Part shown: positions 27,473 to 35,366 of the stretch, in pieces
Layout: every line of letters begins with the position of its first letter
How positions within the stretch are numbered: position 1 is the stretch's first letter
Origin: Akkermansia muciniphila
Lineage (GTDB): Bacteria; Verrucomicrobiota; Verrucomicrobiia; Verrucomicrobiales; Akkermansiaceae
Reading direction: 5' to 3'
Length of the DNA stretch: 64,000 nucleotides
Assembly (NCBI GenBank): GCA_945890645.1
Contig: CAMDCV010000018.1
Span: 1 to 64,000, forward strand
The notes under the pieces: generated by a model
Databases searched by the model: none
Told to the model about the DNA's origin: nothing
The model's input: only the letters and a program-made list of their open reading frames with translations
Program-made: the position numbers and the translations under genes

Positions 27473-27494
27473 GGCGCTTGAAAAGCGCCGCCAC
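27473..27494 (-). repeat. Palindromic repeat, copy 2 (inverted)
   Basis: The inverted partner of 27350-27371. GGCGCTT at 27473-27479 pairs with AAGCGCC at 27483-27489 over a GAA loop. It sits directly at the 3' end of the pentaheme cytochrome gene (minus strand) and could act as an RNA stabiliser or weak terminator, though no T tract follows. Confidence 0.6.
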
Positions 27495-27495
27495 G

Positions 27496-29493
27496 TTACT
27501 TCACCGTTTGCAGATACTGCCAGATGGCGTTGTATTGTTCTGCGGCATTACCGTTGAGTGCAGGGTTGGGAGATTCGCCACCGGGGGCGTATTGCGGCAT
27601 TTTGGTGCTGGGGGTGACGCTGGCGGGGTTGTCCATCCAGCGGTCATACCACTCGCGGCGCAGGCGTGAACTGATGTGTTCTAAGTATAGGCCCTGTACT
27701 TCGAAAGCGGCGGTTGGTTTGGTATCGCCGAGGCCGTGGCAGGTGGTGCAGCCGAAGCCTTTGTCGGCGGAAATGAGATCCTTGCCGATGGCAACGAGTG
27801 CTGCATCGGATGTGTGTGTCGTTTTTTCCGCAGGATCGATGCCGTGGATTCTTGCGAAGCCATCGCTGATCGAACTGGCATGTGCACTGTAGGCGGGCAT
27901 GCGCATGTCGAGCCAAGGACGTGGTTTGTAGGTAAGTGTGCCGGCTATGATGGACTGGGTGAAACTGGGTTGTAGCATTTCGCCGAGGAAGGTCAGGTGG
28001 GGACGCGATTGATCGAGTTTTTCATTCGCCCCGGCGATGTGGGCGGTCAGCGATTGAGTTTCTGCGTGGGTGCTATCGAGCAGCGCAGGTAGGCCATCGC
28101 GCGAGTGGCAAGCATCGCAGCGGAGTGAGTGAAATTTCCGCTCAGCGGCTTCGGCTTTGTCGTTGAGTGTGAGTGAACTGCTCCCTGTTTGCGCGAAGGT
28201 GATCAAGGCAAGTCTGTCCGTTTCTGTTAGGTGTAGGGCGGGGGCGGCTCCGCGTTTTTCTGCTGGTGCGACGCAACCTTTCGACGTCCAGTCGGCAGCG
28301 AAAATTTTCTGCAACGAGGGTGTGCTGCGTTTTTCTGCGATCGGTAGTCCGGCATGGCAATCGCCGCAATGGTGAGCGGTCGCGATGGCTTTGCCGCGTT
28401 CGGCATCGCCTGTGAGGGCTGCTTGTGCGGGCAGGGTGGGCTTGGATTTGGCGGTGAGGAAGGCACTGAGGCTGCGGATTTCTTCTTCTTTGAGTGCGAA
28501 GTCCGGCATGCCGCGATGCGGGGCGTAGGCGTTAGGGGCTTTGAGAAACGCAGCGAGGGCACCGGGCTTGAACTTCGCGGCGACGTTGTGCAAGGGGATG
28601 CGTTTGCCACTGGGGTCGGGCGTGGTTTGATCGGGAGTGGTATGGCAGGCGGCGCAGCCGAGTTTGTGAAAATGTGCGCCACCGGCGAGGATGGTCGCTT
28701 CCTCGGTGGGCGGGGCATCACCCAGGGGAATGCCGGATTTCATCGATACCAGAAAGGCGGTGAGATCGGCGATTTGTTGGGCGCTCTCGGGTTTTTTGGG
28801 ATCGAATAATTGCGGCATGGTCGTGCCAGGGCGCAAGGTGTGTGGCTCGCTCAGCCAAGCGCGCAGCCATGTTTCATCGAGGCGGTCGCCGGGGTTCACG
28901 ATGAGTGGCGCGATTTCCTGAAGCTCTTGCATCGGGTCGGTGCCGAGCAAGATTTCGCTTTGGTGGCACTTGCTGCAATGCTGTGTGGCGAATAATTCGC
29001 GGCCTCGACGCTGTTGCATGGCGGTGGACGTGGCAGCATCGGCGGCGCTGACGAAGGCACTGGGCGGGATGGTTTGGCGCGGGAAACTTTTTTCCTCCCA
29101 CCACAGGCGGAAATGCGCGGCGCCATCGGGTTGGCTTTTGTAGTGGATGATAATGTCGTGCTCGCCGGGATTGAGGCGGGTTTGTGCCGAGCGCGCGGTG
29201 CCGAGTTCGCCCTGCTCGATGAGGATTTCCTCACCGCCGATTTCGAGTTTTGCTTCGCCACGGCCTTCAAAGGAAAAAGTGAGCCGCTGGCGCTGGGCGA
29301 GTTTGATTTTCCCCGACCATGTCGTTTCAAAAGCGCCACCGCCGAGAAAGGCGCTCGGTGCTTCGCCGGCCTTCAGCCACAGCGCGGGCAGGCGGTCGAT
29401 GCGACGATCCGACTTTCCGTTAGAGCGGAACTCCGCGATGAGTTGCGCGTGTAACGAGAGACAGGTGCAGAAAAACAACAAGGCAAGTTTCAT
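27496..29493 (-). CDS. Secreted multi-heme c-type cytochrome with N-terminal lectin-like domain
   Basis: Exported electron-transfer protein, 665 residues from the ATG at 29493 with signal peptide MKLALLFFCTCLSLHA. Residues about 20-140 resemble a PA14/cellulose-binding-like beta-sandwich (LPALWLKAGEAPSAFL, YKSQPDGAAHFRLWW). Five CxxCH motifs then follow: HCSKCH, GCAACH, HCGDCH, RCDACH and GCTTCH, so five hemes are expected. Heme partner Met candidates are scattered (TTMPQLFD, GMPDFAL). In PVC bacteria such cytochromes accompany DUF6797 and dehydrogenase proteins in periplasmic sugar oxidation. The last CxxCH domain ends close to the stop. A 21-of-22 inverted repeat flanks the 3' end. Confidence 0.88.
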   Translation of the reverse strand: MKLALLFFCTCLSLHAQLIAEFRSNGKSDRRIDRLPALWLKAGEAPSAFLGGGAFETTWSGKIKLAQRQRLTFSFEGRGEAKLEIGGEEILIEQGELGTARSAQTRLNPGEHDIIIHYKSQPDGAAHFRLWWEEKSFPRQTIPPSAFVSAADAATSTAMQQRRGRELFATQHCSKCHQSEILLGTDPMQELQEIAPLIVNPGDRLDETWLRAWLSEPHTLRPGTTMPQLFDPKKPESAQQIADLTAFLVSMKSGIPLGDAPPTEEATILAGGAHFHKLGCAACHTTPDQTTPDPSGKRIPLHNVAAKFKPGALAAFLKAPNAYAPHRGMPDFALKEEEIRSLSAFLTAKSKPTLPAQAALTGDAERGKAIATAHHCGDCHAGLPIAEKRSTPSLQKIFAADWTSKGCVAPAEKRGAAPALHLTETDRLALITFAQTGSSSLTLNDKAEAAERKFHSLRCDACHSRDGLPALLDSTHAETQSLTAHIAGANEKLDQSRPHLTFLGEMLQPSFTQSIIAGTLTYKPRPWLDMRMPAYSAHASSISDGFARIHGIDPAEKTTHTSDAALVAIGKDLISADKGFGCTTCHGLGDTKPTAAFEVQGLYLEHISSRLRREWYDRWMDNPASVTPSTKMPQYAPGGESPNPALNGNAAEQYNAIWQYLQTVK

Positions 29494-29516
29494 GAGATGG
29501 CGCGACAATGGCTTTG

Positions 29517-29560
29517 ACCTTTCACCCGTCAGCGGGTAAAGGGGCGCGGATACTACAGTA
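29517..29560 (+). promoter_or_regulatory. Hairpin leader upstream of pheS
   Basis: CACCCG and CGGGT around TCAG at 29523-29538 form a short hairpin, followed by GGGGCGCGGATACTAC directly before the pheS ATG at 29560. A similar arrangement (TTTTACCCAT, AAAAGGGTAGGGGCGGA) occurs at 50451-50480. No tRNA-Phe T-box is visible. Role unknown; it may be a leader or promoter element. Confidence 0.35.
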
Positions 29561-30576
29561 TGAAGACCGATATTTTACGAGTACAAAATGACGCCTTGGC
29601 CGCCATCGCCGCCGCGCAGGATACCCGCAGTCTCGATGAGGCACGGGTCGCTGTGTTGGGAAAAAAAGGAGCGCTTACTGTATTATCGATGGGAATGAAG
29701 GACGTGCCACCCGCGGAAAAAGGAGAAGTCGGTCAGTTGCTGAATGGAGCGCGCCAGGCGATCACGCAGGCGCTGGAAGAAAAACAACTCGACTTGCAGG
29801 AGGTCGCCGATCGTGCCGCGTTGGTGGGGATCGATCCGACTTTGCCCGCTCGTGCGCTGCCTGCCGGTGCCTTGCATCCGCTGACCTTGCTGCGCGAGCG
29901 CGCGGTGGGGATTTTGCGACGCATGGGTTTCGCCCTCGCCGATGGGCCGGAGATCGAGGATGAGTTCCATTGCTTCGATGCCCTCAACACGCCCGCCGAT
30001 CACCCAGCGCGCAATGAGAAGGACACTTTCTATTTCGACTCGGGAAAACTCCTGCGCACGCACACCTCCTCGGTGCAAATCCGCATGATGGAAAAAAATT
30101 CACCACCGCTGCGCATCATCGCACCGGGCACGGCGTATCGACGCGATGAAATCGACAGCACGCACCTTTCTGCGTTCCATCAACTCGAAGGCTTGTATGT
30201 GGATCGCGATGTTTCCTTGCCCGATCTCAAAGGCACGCTCGAAGCATTCTTGCGCGAGCTTTTCGGGGCCGATACGGCGGTGCGTTTTCGTCCGCACTTT
30301 TTCCCCTTCACCGAACCGAGTTTTGAGATCGATGTGAAGCTGGAAATCAAAGGTCAAGCGCCGCGTTGGATCGAAGTTGCTGGCTGCGGCATGGTCGATC
30401 CGGCGGTATTTGAAGCGGTCTGCCAGTCGCGCAAAGATCGAGCGTTCGATCCGAAGGAAGTGACGGGTTTCGCCTTCGGCATGGGCCTTGAGCGCCTTGC
30501 GATGATTCAGTGGGGGATTCGCGACATCCGCTTGCTGATTGAAAATGATGTGCGCTTCTTGCGCCAGTTCGCCTAA
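29560..30576 (+). CDS. pheS: Phenylalanyl-tRNA synthetase alpha chain
   Basis: Catalytic subunit of the alpha2-beta2 enzyme that charges tRNA-Phe. The N-terminal coiled-coil part is followed by class II motif 2 (APGTAYRRDEIDSTHLSAFHQLEG, given here by its start GTAYRRDE and end FHQLEG) and motif 3 (GFAFGMGLERLAM near residue 305). The active-site HTSSVQIR segment is in place. Length 338 is normal. It is followed by pheT after 18 bases, the standard order. Confidence 0.96.
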   Translation: MKTDILRVQNDALAAIAAAQDTRSLDEARVAVLGKKGALTVLSMGMKDVPPAEKGEVGQLLNGARQAITQALEEKQLDLQEVADRAALVGIDPTLPARALPAGALHPLTLLRERAVGILRRMGFALADGPEIEDEFHCFDALNTPADHPARNEKDTFYFDSGKLLRTHTSSVQIRMMEKNSPPLRIIAPGTAYRRDEIDSTHLSAFHQLEGLYVDRDVSLPDLKGTLEAFLRELFGADTAVRFRPHFFPFTEPSFEIDVKLEIKGQAPRWIEVAGCGMVDPAVFEAVCQSRKDRAFDPKEVTGFAFGMGLERLAMIQWGIRDIRLLIENDVRFLRQFA

Positions 30577-30594
30577 CATTTTTTTGGATACTGT

Positions 30595-32976
30595 ATGAAT
30601 GTCTCGTTAAATTGGTTGAGTGAGTATGTGGACCTTGCCGGTAAGTCGGTGCAGGAGTTGGATGATTTGTTGACCTTCGCGGGCATCGAAATCGAAGGCA
30701 TCCACACCAAGGGCGTGAGCTCTGATAAAGTCGTGGTGGCCCAAATCATGGAAGCCGTGCAACACCCGAATGCCGACCGTCTCAAGGTCACGCAAGTCGA
30801 TGCGGGCGAGGGGACTCTGCGCCAAATCGTCTGCGGTGCACAAAATTATAAAGTCGGTGACAAGGTGCCCTGCGCATTGCCTGGCGCTGCTCTACCGAAT
30901 GGATTCACGATTGGTGAAACGAAAATGCGCGGCGTCGAGTCGAAAGGTATGCTCTGTGCTGGCTCGGAAATCGGTCTCGCCGATCAGGAAAATGGCTTGT
31001 TGATTTTGCAAGGCGATCCTGCGATCGGTACGCCGGTGAAGCAGTTATTCGCGTCGGATGTTTTGTTAGAAGTGGAGGTCACGCCGAATCGTCCGGATCT
31101 GTTGAGTCATCGCGGGTTGGCTTTTGAATTGGCGGCCTTGTTGGAACAAGAACATCGTCCGTTAGAACTTCCAGCGTTGCTCACGACTTGTGGCATCGAG
31201 TGGATCGAGAATGATGCCGCCAAAGCGTGCCCGTTTTATTCTCTCACGAAAATTTCTGGAGTCACTGTCAAGGATAGCCCCGATTGGTTGAAGGAGCGCT
31301 TGGTTTCGATTGGCTTGCGTCCGATCAATAACATCGTCGATATCACTAACTTCGTGTTGCATGAAATGGGTCAACCGTTGCATGCCTTCGATGCCGCACA
31401 AGTCGGCGTGAAGATGCATCTGCGCAGTGCCAAAGCTGGCGAGTCGTTCGCTGCATTGAATGGCACGTCCTATCAACTGCGTGAGGGCGACTTGGTGATT
31501 TCTGATGACTGTGCCGAAGTGCTCGCACTTGCTGGCATCATGGGCGGTGCGACCAGTGGCGTTTCCGAGACCACTACGACAATTTTGTTAGAATCGGCCT
31601 ATTTCACTCCGACCTTGGTGCGCTCCACAGCGCGTGCGCATATGCTCAGCAGTGATTCGTCGTATCGCTTTGAACGCGGCGTCGATCCTGAAGGCGTCTT
31701 GCCCGCTGCGGCACGCGCGATTCAGTTGATTCTCGAAATCGCCGGTGGCACGGTGGAAGGTGAAACGGCAGTTGTTGGTGCCTTGCCCCTGCTCACAGGT
31801 GTTGTCGAACTCGACACCTCTCGACTCGATCAATTGATGGGTGGTAGCATCGACTTGCCTGATGCCGAAAAAATTCTTACGCGCCTCGGCCTCGTAGCCG
31901 AAGGAGAAAATCTCTGGCGTGTGCCGAGCCGCCGCGCTGACCTGCAACGCCACATCGATCTGGTAGAAGAAATTGCCCGAGTCCATGGTCTCGACAAAGT
32001 TCCTTCGCGTTTGCGTGCTACCTTCGTGCCAGCGAGTGATGTCGATGCCGCTACCGATCTCGACATGAACCTCCGTCGTGCCCTAGCGGCAGTTGGTTTC
32101 TACGAAGCGCAAACGATCAAGCTCATCGCAGAAAAACAACTCATCGATGCATTGCCCCTTCGTCCGCTGCAAAACGGCGACCTCGTCAAAGTCAGTCTGC
32201 CGCTGAGCGAAGACCATGCCATCTTACGCCCGAGCCTCGTGCCCGGTCTGGTGGCCACGGCAGAACGAAATATTCGCCAAGGATTGAAGTCGTTGCGCTT
32301 CTTTGAAATGGGTCGTGTTTTTCGACACAATGGCGGCGGTAAAGCGCGCGATGTGGAATCCGAATCGATTGCCTTACTTCTCTCTGGACCACTCTCTCCC
32401 GAAGGTTGGTCAGCTACTCCATCGGTCGCAGCGATCCACGACATGAAAGCCGTCTTGCAAGTGATCTTGCCCGGTTGTCCAATCCAGTTCACGCCTCGCG
32501 ATCGCGAGGGCTTTGTGCTGGCGTGCGATGTGACCGGCGGCGAGAGCAATCTCGGTGTGGCAGCACGACTGCGCCCCGCGCGGGAACGCGAACTTGATTT
32601 CACGCATCCTGTTTGGCTTGTCGAGCTCGACCTTGGCAAAGTCCGCAAGTGGGTAGGACGTCGTCGTTTGGTGGAAGAACTTCCGCAGTTCCCCGGCAGT
32701 TCACGCGATGCCGCGATGGAAGTCGCCGCGAGTCTCCCTGCCGCCGAGATCGATAAAGCCATAGGCAAGGCCGCGCAGGCTTTGTTGCAGCAGTTCGAAT
32801 GCTTTGATGTCTTCAGTGATCCGAGTGGACAAAAGCTCGATGTGGCGAAAAAGTCGATCGCCTATCGATTCCATTATCGTGCCAGCGATCGCACCTTGAA
32901 AAACGAAGAAGTCGATGCCGCGCACAAGGCGGTTTTGGACACACTCGTCAAGGAGTTAGGCGTGGTATTCCGCTGA
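30595..32976 (+). CDS. pheT: Phenylalanyl-tRNA synthetase beta chain
   Basis: Beta chain of PheRS with editing function. From N- to C-terminus: the tRNA-binding OB fold (VVVAQIMEAVQHPNADRL near residue 45), the B3/B4 editing domain (ITNFVLHEMGQPLHAFDAA), the B5 region, a pseudo-class-II core, and the anticodon-binding FDX-ACB domain at the end (FPGSSRDAAMEVA). Length 793 is normal. The start ATG at 30595 follows pheS by 18 bases, so pheST is one transcription unit. Confidence 0.96.
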   Translation: MNVSLNWLSEYVDLAGKSVQELDDLLTFAGIEIEGIHTKGVSSDKVVVAQIMEAVQHPNADRLKVTQVDAGEGTLRQIVCGAQNYKVGDKVPCALPGAALPNGFTIGETKMRGVESKGMLCAGSEIGLADQENGLLILQGDPAIGTPVKQLFASDVLLEVEVTPNRPDLLSHRGLAFELAALLEQEHRPLELPALLTTCGIEWIENDAAKACPFYSLTKISGVTVKDSPDWLKERLVSIGLRPINNIVDITNFVLHEMGQPLHAFDAAQVGVKMHLRSAKAGESFAALNGTSYQLREGDLVISDDCAEVLALAGIMGGATSGVSETTTTILLESAYFTPTLVRSTARAHMLSSDSSYRFERGVDPEGVLPAAARAIQLILEIAGGTVEGETAVVGALPLLTGVVELDTSRLDQLMGGSIDLPDAEKILTRLGLVAEGENLWRVPSRRADLQRHIDLVEEIARVHGLDKVPSRLRATFVPASDVDAATDLDMNLRRALAAVGFYEAQTIKLIAEKQLIDALPLRPLQNGDLVKVSLPLSEDHAILRPSLVPGLVATAERNIRQGLKSLRFFEMGRVFRHNGGGKARDVESESIALLLSGPLSPEGWSATPSVAAIHDMKAVLQVILPGCPIQFTPRDREGFVLACDVTGGESNLGVAARLRPARERELDFTHPVWLVELDLGKVRKWVGRRRLVEELPQFPGSSRDAAMEVAASLPAAEIDKAIGKAAQALLQQFECFDVFSDPSGQKLDVAKKSIAYRFHYRASDRTLKNEEVDAAHKAVLDTLVKELGVVFR

Positions 32977-33011
32977 GCGATAAAAATTTCACCAAGTTGA
33001 ATTTCCTGGTT

Positions 33012-33040
33012 TGACATCCGGGGTAATTTTGCGTTTCTTT
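33012..33040 (+). promoter_or_regulatory. Candidate promoter of the proline-rich protein gene
   Basis: A perfect TTGACA at 33012-33017 with TTTCTT at 33035-33040, 17 bases apart, about 23 bases before the ATG at 33063. The -10 is poor, so the call is tentative. Confidence 0.35.
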
Positions 33041-33062
33041 ACTTTCACACACCATAAGACCC

Positions 33063-33791
33063 ATGAGTGACGACACCAATAAACCATCTAAGAACACTTC
33101 GAGCATCCCACTGAAAAAGGAAACCGTCCGCGTGACCCTCAAGGCCAGCGATGTTCCCGCTTCTCCTTCGGCTTCGATCACTCCTGTGGCACCGCCCACA
33201 GCACCTGTGGCTCCTCCTTCGGCGCCGCCAACCGCACCGATGGCTCCTAAGCCACCAACACCAACCGTTGGCATGCCTCGTCCGCCCGTTGCTACCGTTC
33301 CCGGCGTTCCTGTTCCGACAGCTACGGCACCCGGCGCACCTCCGGCACCCGCGCCTACCATTCCTCTTAAAACAGCCGGCCCTATGGCGCGTCCGGCAGC
33401 AGCCCCGACCATCAAGCTCAATACCGCTGGTTCCGGCGCTCCTACCGTGCCTCTCAAAACCGCTGGCGCCATGCCCGGTTTGGCACCTGCCACACGTCCT
33501 TTGGTAGCACCTGCCACCGCGACAAAGCCACTGACTCCTCCGCTTCCGGGTGCGACCATCGCACTCCCGAAAGCCACTGTGCAATTGCAGCCGCCCACGC
33601 AACCGTTGAGCACTGGTTCAGTTTCCGCTACGCAAATGGCAACCTTCAAGTCTGAGGATGAAGAGGAAGAAGGTGGTTCGGATACGATCAGCACTGTACT
33701 ATCGATTTTTGGTTTCCTCGCCGCCTGTGCTGTTCTTGCCTTTCAGTGCATGACCATCAATGTCTGGGAAGGTTGGGATAAGTTGTTCTAA
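33063..33791 (+). CDS. Proline/alanine-rich protein with C-terminal membrane anchor
   Basis: Not a named family, though similar proline-rich anchored proteins occur in Verrucomicrobiota. The 242 residues begin with a polar N-terminus (MSDDTNKPSKNTSSIPLKK). A long disordered Pro/Ala/Thr stretch of about 160 residues carries near-repeats (PTIPLKTAG, APTIKLNTAG, APTVPLKTAG), then an acidic patch (SEDEEEEGG). A single hydrophobic helix (VLSIFGFLAACAVLAF) and a short tail (WEGWDKLF) end the chain. The topology is cytoplasmic N-terminus with a C-terminal anchor. A 27-residue hydrophobic microprotein follows 46 bases downstream, and the two may be expressed together. A role in envelope or division scaffolding is only a guess. 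Confidence 0.7.
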   Translation: MSDDTNKPSKNTSSIPLKKETVRVTLKASDVPASPSASITPVAPPTAPVAPPSAPPTAPMAPKPPTPTVGMPRPPVATVPGVPVPTATAPGAPPAPAPTIPLKTAGPMARPAAAPTIKLNTAGSGAPTVPLKTAGAMPGLAPATRPLVAPATATKPLTPPLPGATIALPKATVQLQPPTQPLSTGSVSATQMATFKSEDEEEEGGSDTISTVLSIFGFLAACAVLAFQCMTINVWEGWDKLF

Positions 33792-33837
33792 AATTCCTTT
33801 TTGCAAAAAAATCAATCTTCTAACATTTTTTACTATT

Positions 33838-33921
33838 ATGGTACTTCCGATCATCAACATTCTCTTAGGCGCTGGAGCACTGGCCATCGCCATCATGACG
33901 TGGATCACTCCCATCGTCTGA
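33838..33921 (+). CDS. 27-residue hydrophobic microprotein
   Basis: The ATG at 33838 opens 27 codons to the TGA at 33919-33921: MVLPIINILLGAGALA then IAIMTWITPIV. The whole chain is one membrane helix with small residues (GAGALA) that favour helix packing. It lies 46 bases after the proline-rich anchored protein on the same strand. I believe it is real because the hydrophobic pattern is unbroken, the start is an ATG and its position just after a membrane protein is suggestive. Translation is unproven. It may be a subunit or regulator of the upstream protein's membrane anchor. Confidence 0.5.
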   Translation: MVLPIINILLGAGALAIAIMTWITPIV

Positions 33922-33944
33922 GTAACACAGCAGGAAAATCAAAA

Positions 33945-34035
33945 TCCCCACTCAACCGAAGGCCTTGGACTGCGGTGAGAATTACCGCTTTTGGGTTCGC
34001 TGGTAGAGTTACGGAGTCGTATTTGAATCCGTCTT
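33945..34035. repeat. Possible copy of an intergenic repeat (CCTTGGACTGCGGTG type)
   Basis: The stretch contains CCTTGGACTGCGGTG then ACCGCTTTTGGG, a short inverted pair (GCGGTG/ACCGC) about seven bases apart. From memory this resembles a dispersed verrucomicrobial intergenic element. There is only one copy here, so this is weakly supported. No gene lies in 33922-34202. Confidence 0.3.
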
Positions 34036-34114
34036 TTTAAGGTAAATCAATTTGATTAAATCGAGTATAATGGCTCGTTTCCAAGTAATGAGCCCATTGT
34101 TGATTGCAGAAAAT

Positions 34115-34183
34115 CTAGCACATCTACGGCAGAAAAGGAAGCCCGAATTTAACTGGGAGCGCTCCCCGTCACCGCGAAAGCTG
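34115..34183 (-). repeat. attC-like junction element J1
   Basis: Read on the minus strand it ends in TTCGGGCTTCC then TGCCGTAGATGTGCTAG. It aligns with J2 (34660-34722) and J5 (37310-37379), which share the AATTCG and GCCGTGGATG parts. It follows the stop of the gene at 34203 by about 20 bases. The central GGGAGCGCTCCC palindrome (34157-34168) may form a stem. Confidence 0.45.
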
Positions 34184-34202
34184 TCTATGTTCTGAGATGG
34201 AA

Positions 34203-34640
34203 TTACGCATCCGTATTCTCCCAGAACTTCCCATCAACCTCAAGTTGCACTTTTTTCGCAGTTGGGTGATAAAGCAACACTGTGCCTGTTAGGGCTTTCA
34301 TTACTGTAGCATCGTAACTGGCCGATCCGCTGAAATACGGCATGGCTTCCTTCACGAACGATACAATGACAACATTTGCCTCCACACGCACTCCACGGTA
34401 GTAGTAAATTAAATCCTTGTGGTCTTTTCGTCCTCCCACAAATTCCTGCTCGGCACTTTTATCTGCGGCCTGGTCAGCAAGAGTGAACAACGCAGGCAAT
34501 ATCGATTCTAAGCTTCTGAAGGTACCTGGAATAGTGGTTTCTATTGCGGCTCCCGCTCGTGTCAGAATGACTCGGCTATCGCCTTTGGCGTGCGAGCTCA
34601 GCAACAATACGATGGAAAAAAGCTTGATAAATGTTTTCAT
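34203..34640 (-). CDS. Secreted hypothetical protein, 145 aa
   Basis: Unknown family. A signal peptide (MKTFIKLFSIVLLLSSHAKG) starts at the ATG of 34640; the mature part is about 125 residues of mixed polar sequence. It has DHKDLIYYYRGVRVEAN and a late GTVLLYHPTAKKVQLEVDGKFWEN, with no Cys pair or catalytic motif. It lies in the minus-strand array of small genes and is followed by the attC-like element J1, with J2 before it. That is the layout expected of an integron gene cassette. Confidence 0.6.
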   Translation of the reverse strand: MKTFIKLFSIVLLLSSHAKGDSRVILTRAGAAIETTIPGTFRSLESILPALFTLADQAADKSAEQEFVGGRKDHKDLIYYYRGVRVEANVVIVSFVKEAMPYFSGSASYDATVMKALTGTVLLYHPTAKKVQLEVDGKFWENTDA

Positions 34641-34659
34641 GGTTTAGTTTAGCAAACTA

Positions 34660-34722
34660 CTAGTTCATCCACGGCGAAATGAAAGCTCGAATTCAAACAA
34701 GACTATTACCGCTGTTTGTTGG
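34660..34722 (-). repeat. attC-like junction element J2
   Basis: On the minus strand the element runs AGCGGTAATAGTC, GAATTCGAGCTTTC, and CGCCGTGGATGAACTAG. The stop codon of the upstream gene (TAA at 34708-34706) lies inside it, as is typical for cassette attC sites. It shares CGCCGTGGATG with J5. It ends about 20 bases before the ATG of the next gene (34640). Confidence 0.5.
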
Positions 34723-35053
34723 CGCGTCTATTTGCGGTCGACATCCAGAAGACAAAGGTTACCCCGGCACTGAGCATGGAATAGAAAAAGGCATTCCATC
34801 CCATTACGGCACTCGTGTGATGCAAAACTTCACCAAGCTGGAAGTCGGATTCCCATCTGTTATCTGCAATTAGCATTCCGGGAAGTGCTCCCACTGCAAG
34901 GAACTCGAATTGGTAGGAAGAGTATTCAGCCCCATATCGAGCGACATTCCATCCTTCTATTTTTAGTCCTGCGAAGGCTGTAATAATTCCTGCGAGCGCG
35001 CCGATACAAGAAGCCTTGAGCAAAGTCACTGTTCGAAGTGTGCCACATTTCAT
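34706..35053 (-). CDS. Small membrane protein, 115 aa
   Basis: Not recognised. I use the ATG at 35053 (MKCGTLRTVTLLKASCIG); a TTG at 35068 would add five residues. Two or three hydrophobic segments are visible: GALAGIITAFAG near residue 20, FEFLAVGALPGMLI near 50, and NAFFYSMLSAGVTFVFWM near 90. The Arg/Asn-rich tail (ANRRANKQR) reaches into the attC-like element J2. It belongs to the array of small minus-strand genes. No function is assigned. Confidence 0.5.
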   Translation of the reverse strand: MKCGTLRTVTLLKASCIGALAGIITAFAGLKIEGWNVARYGAEYSSYQFEFLAVGALPGMLIADNRWESDFQLGEVLHHTSAVMGWNAFFYSMLSAGVTFVFWMSTANRRANKQR

Positions 35054-35060
35054 ATGATTG

Positions 35061-35115
35061 GAGATCAACGTTAAGTCTTCCTATGCTCGTGCTCTTGGTT
35101 GAAACGAGACGATCA
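35061..35115 (-). repeat. attC-like junction element J3 (diverged)
   Basis: The element covers the gap between the genes at 35119 and 35053. On the minus strand it reads CGTCTCGTTTCAACC ... GACTTAACGTTGATC. GAAACGAGAC (plus strand) matches CAAACAAGAC of J2, and a GTTGATC-like core resembles GTTRRRY with one mismatch. It is the weakest of the five. Confidence 0.3.
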
Positions 35116-35118
35116 AAG

Positions 35119-35349
35119 TCACTTCTTCTTGAAGATCTTCTGAGGAATTCCACTATCCATGACAATACCGATGAGCGTGATTACTGCAAAGATGACCGCG
35201 CATGACACGAGAGCAAATTGGCCGAAGGCCGGGAGTCGCTCCAACCACGACTCAGGAATGAAAGCCCAAGCGACGATTCCGCCCACGATAAAGACGGCGA
35301 TCAATATCCAAAGAATAATTTTTGCCATTTTTTGGGGGAGATTTTTCAT
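35119..35349 (-). CDS. Small two-helix membrane protein, 76 aa
   Basis: Unknown. The ATG at 35349 opens MKNLPQKMAKIILWILIAVF with two hydrophobic helices (IILWILIAVFIVGGIVAWAF near residue 10-30 and FALVSCAVIFAVITLIGIVM near 45-65) and a basic C-terminus (QKIFKKK). The start is 17 bases after the stop of the 189-residue gene on the same strand, with no junction element between. The two may therefore be one cassette and act together. Confidence 0.55.
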   Translation of the reverse strand: MKNLPQKMAKIILWILIAVFIVGGIVAWAFIPESWLERLPAFGQFALVSCAVIFAVITLIGIVMDSGIPQKIFKKK

Positions 35350-35366
35350 GTGCCTGTGGTGTCCTG

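Noticed and set aside
34157-34168. GGGAGCGCTCCC palindrome
   Set aside because: It is too short alone to be called an operator; reported only as part of the J1 element.
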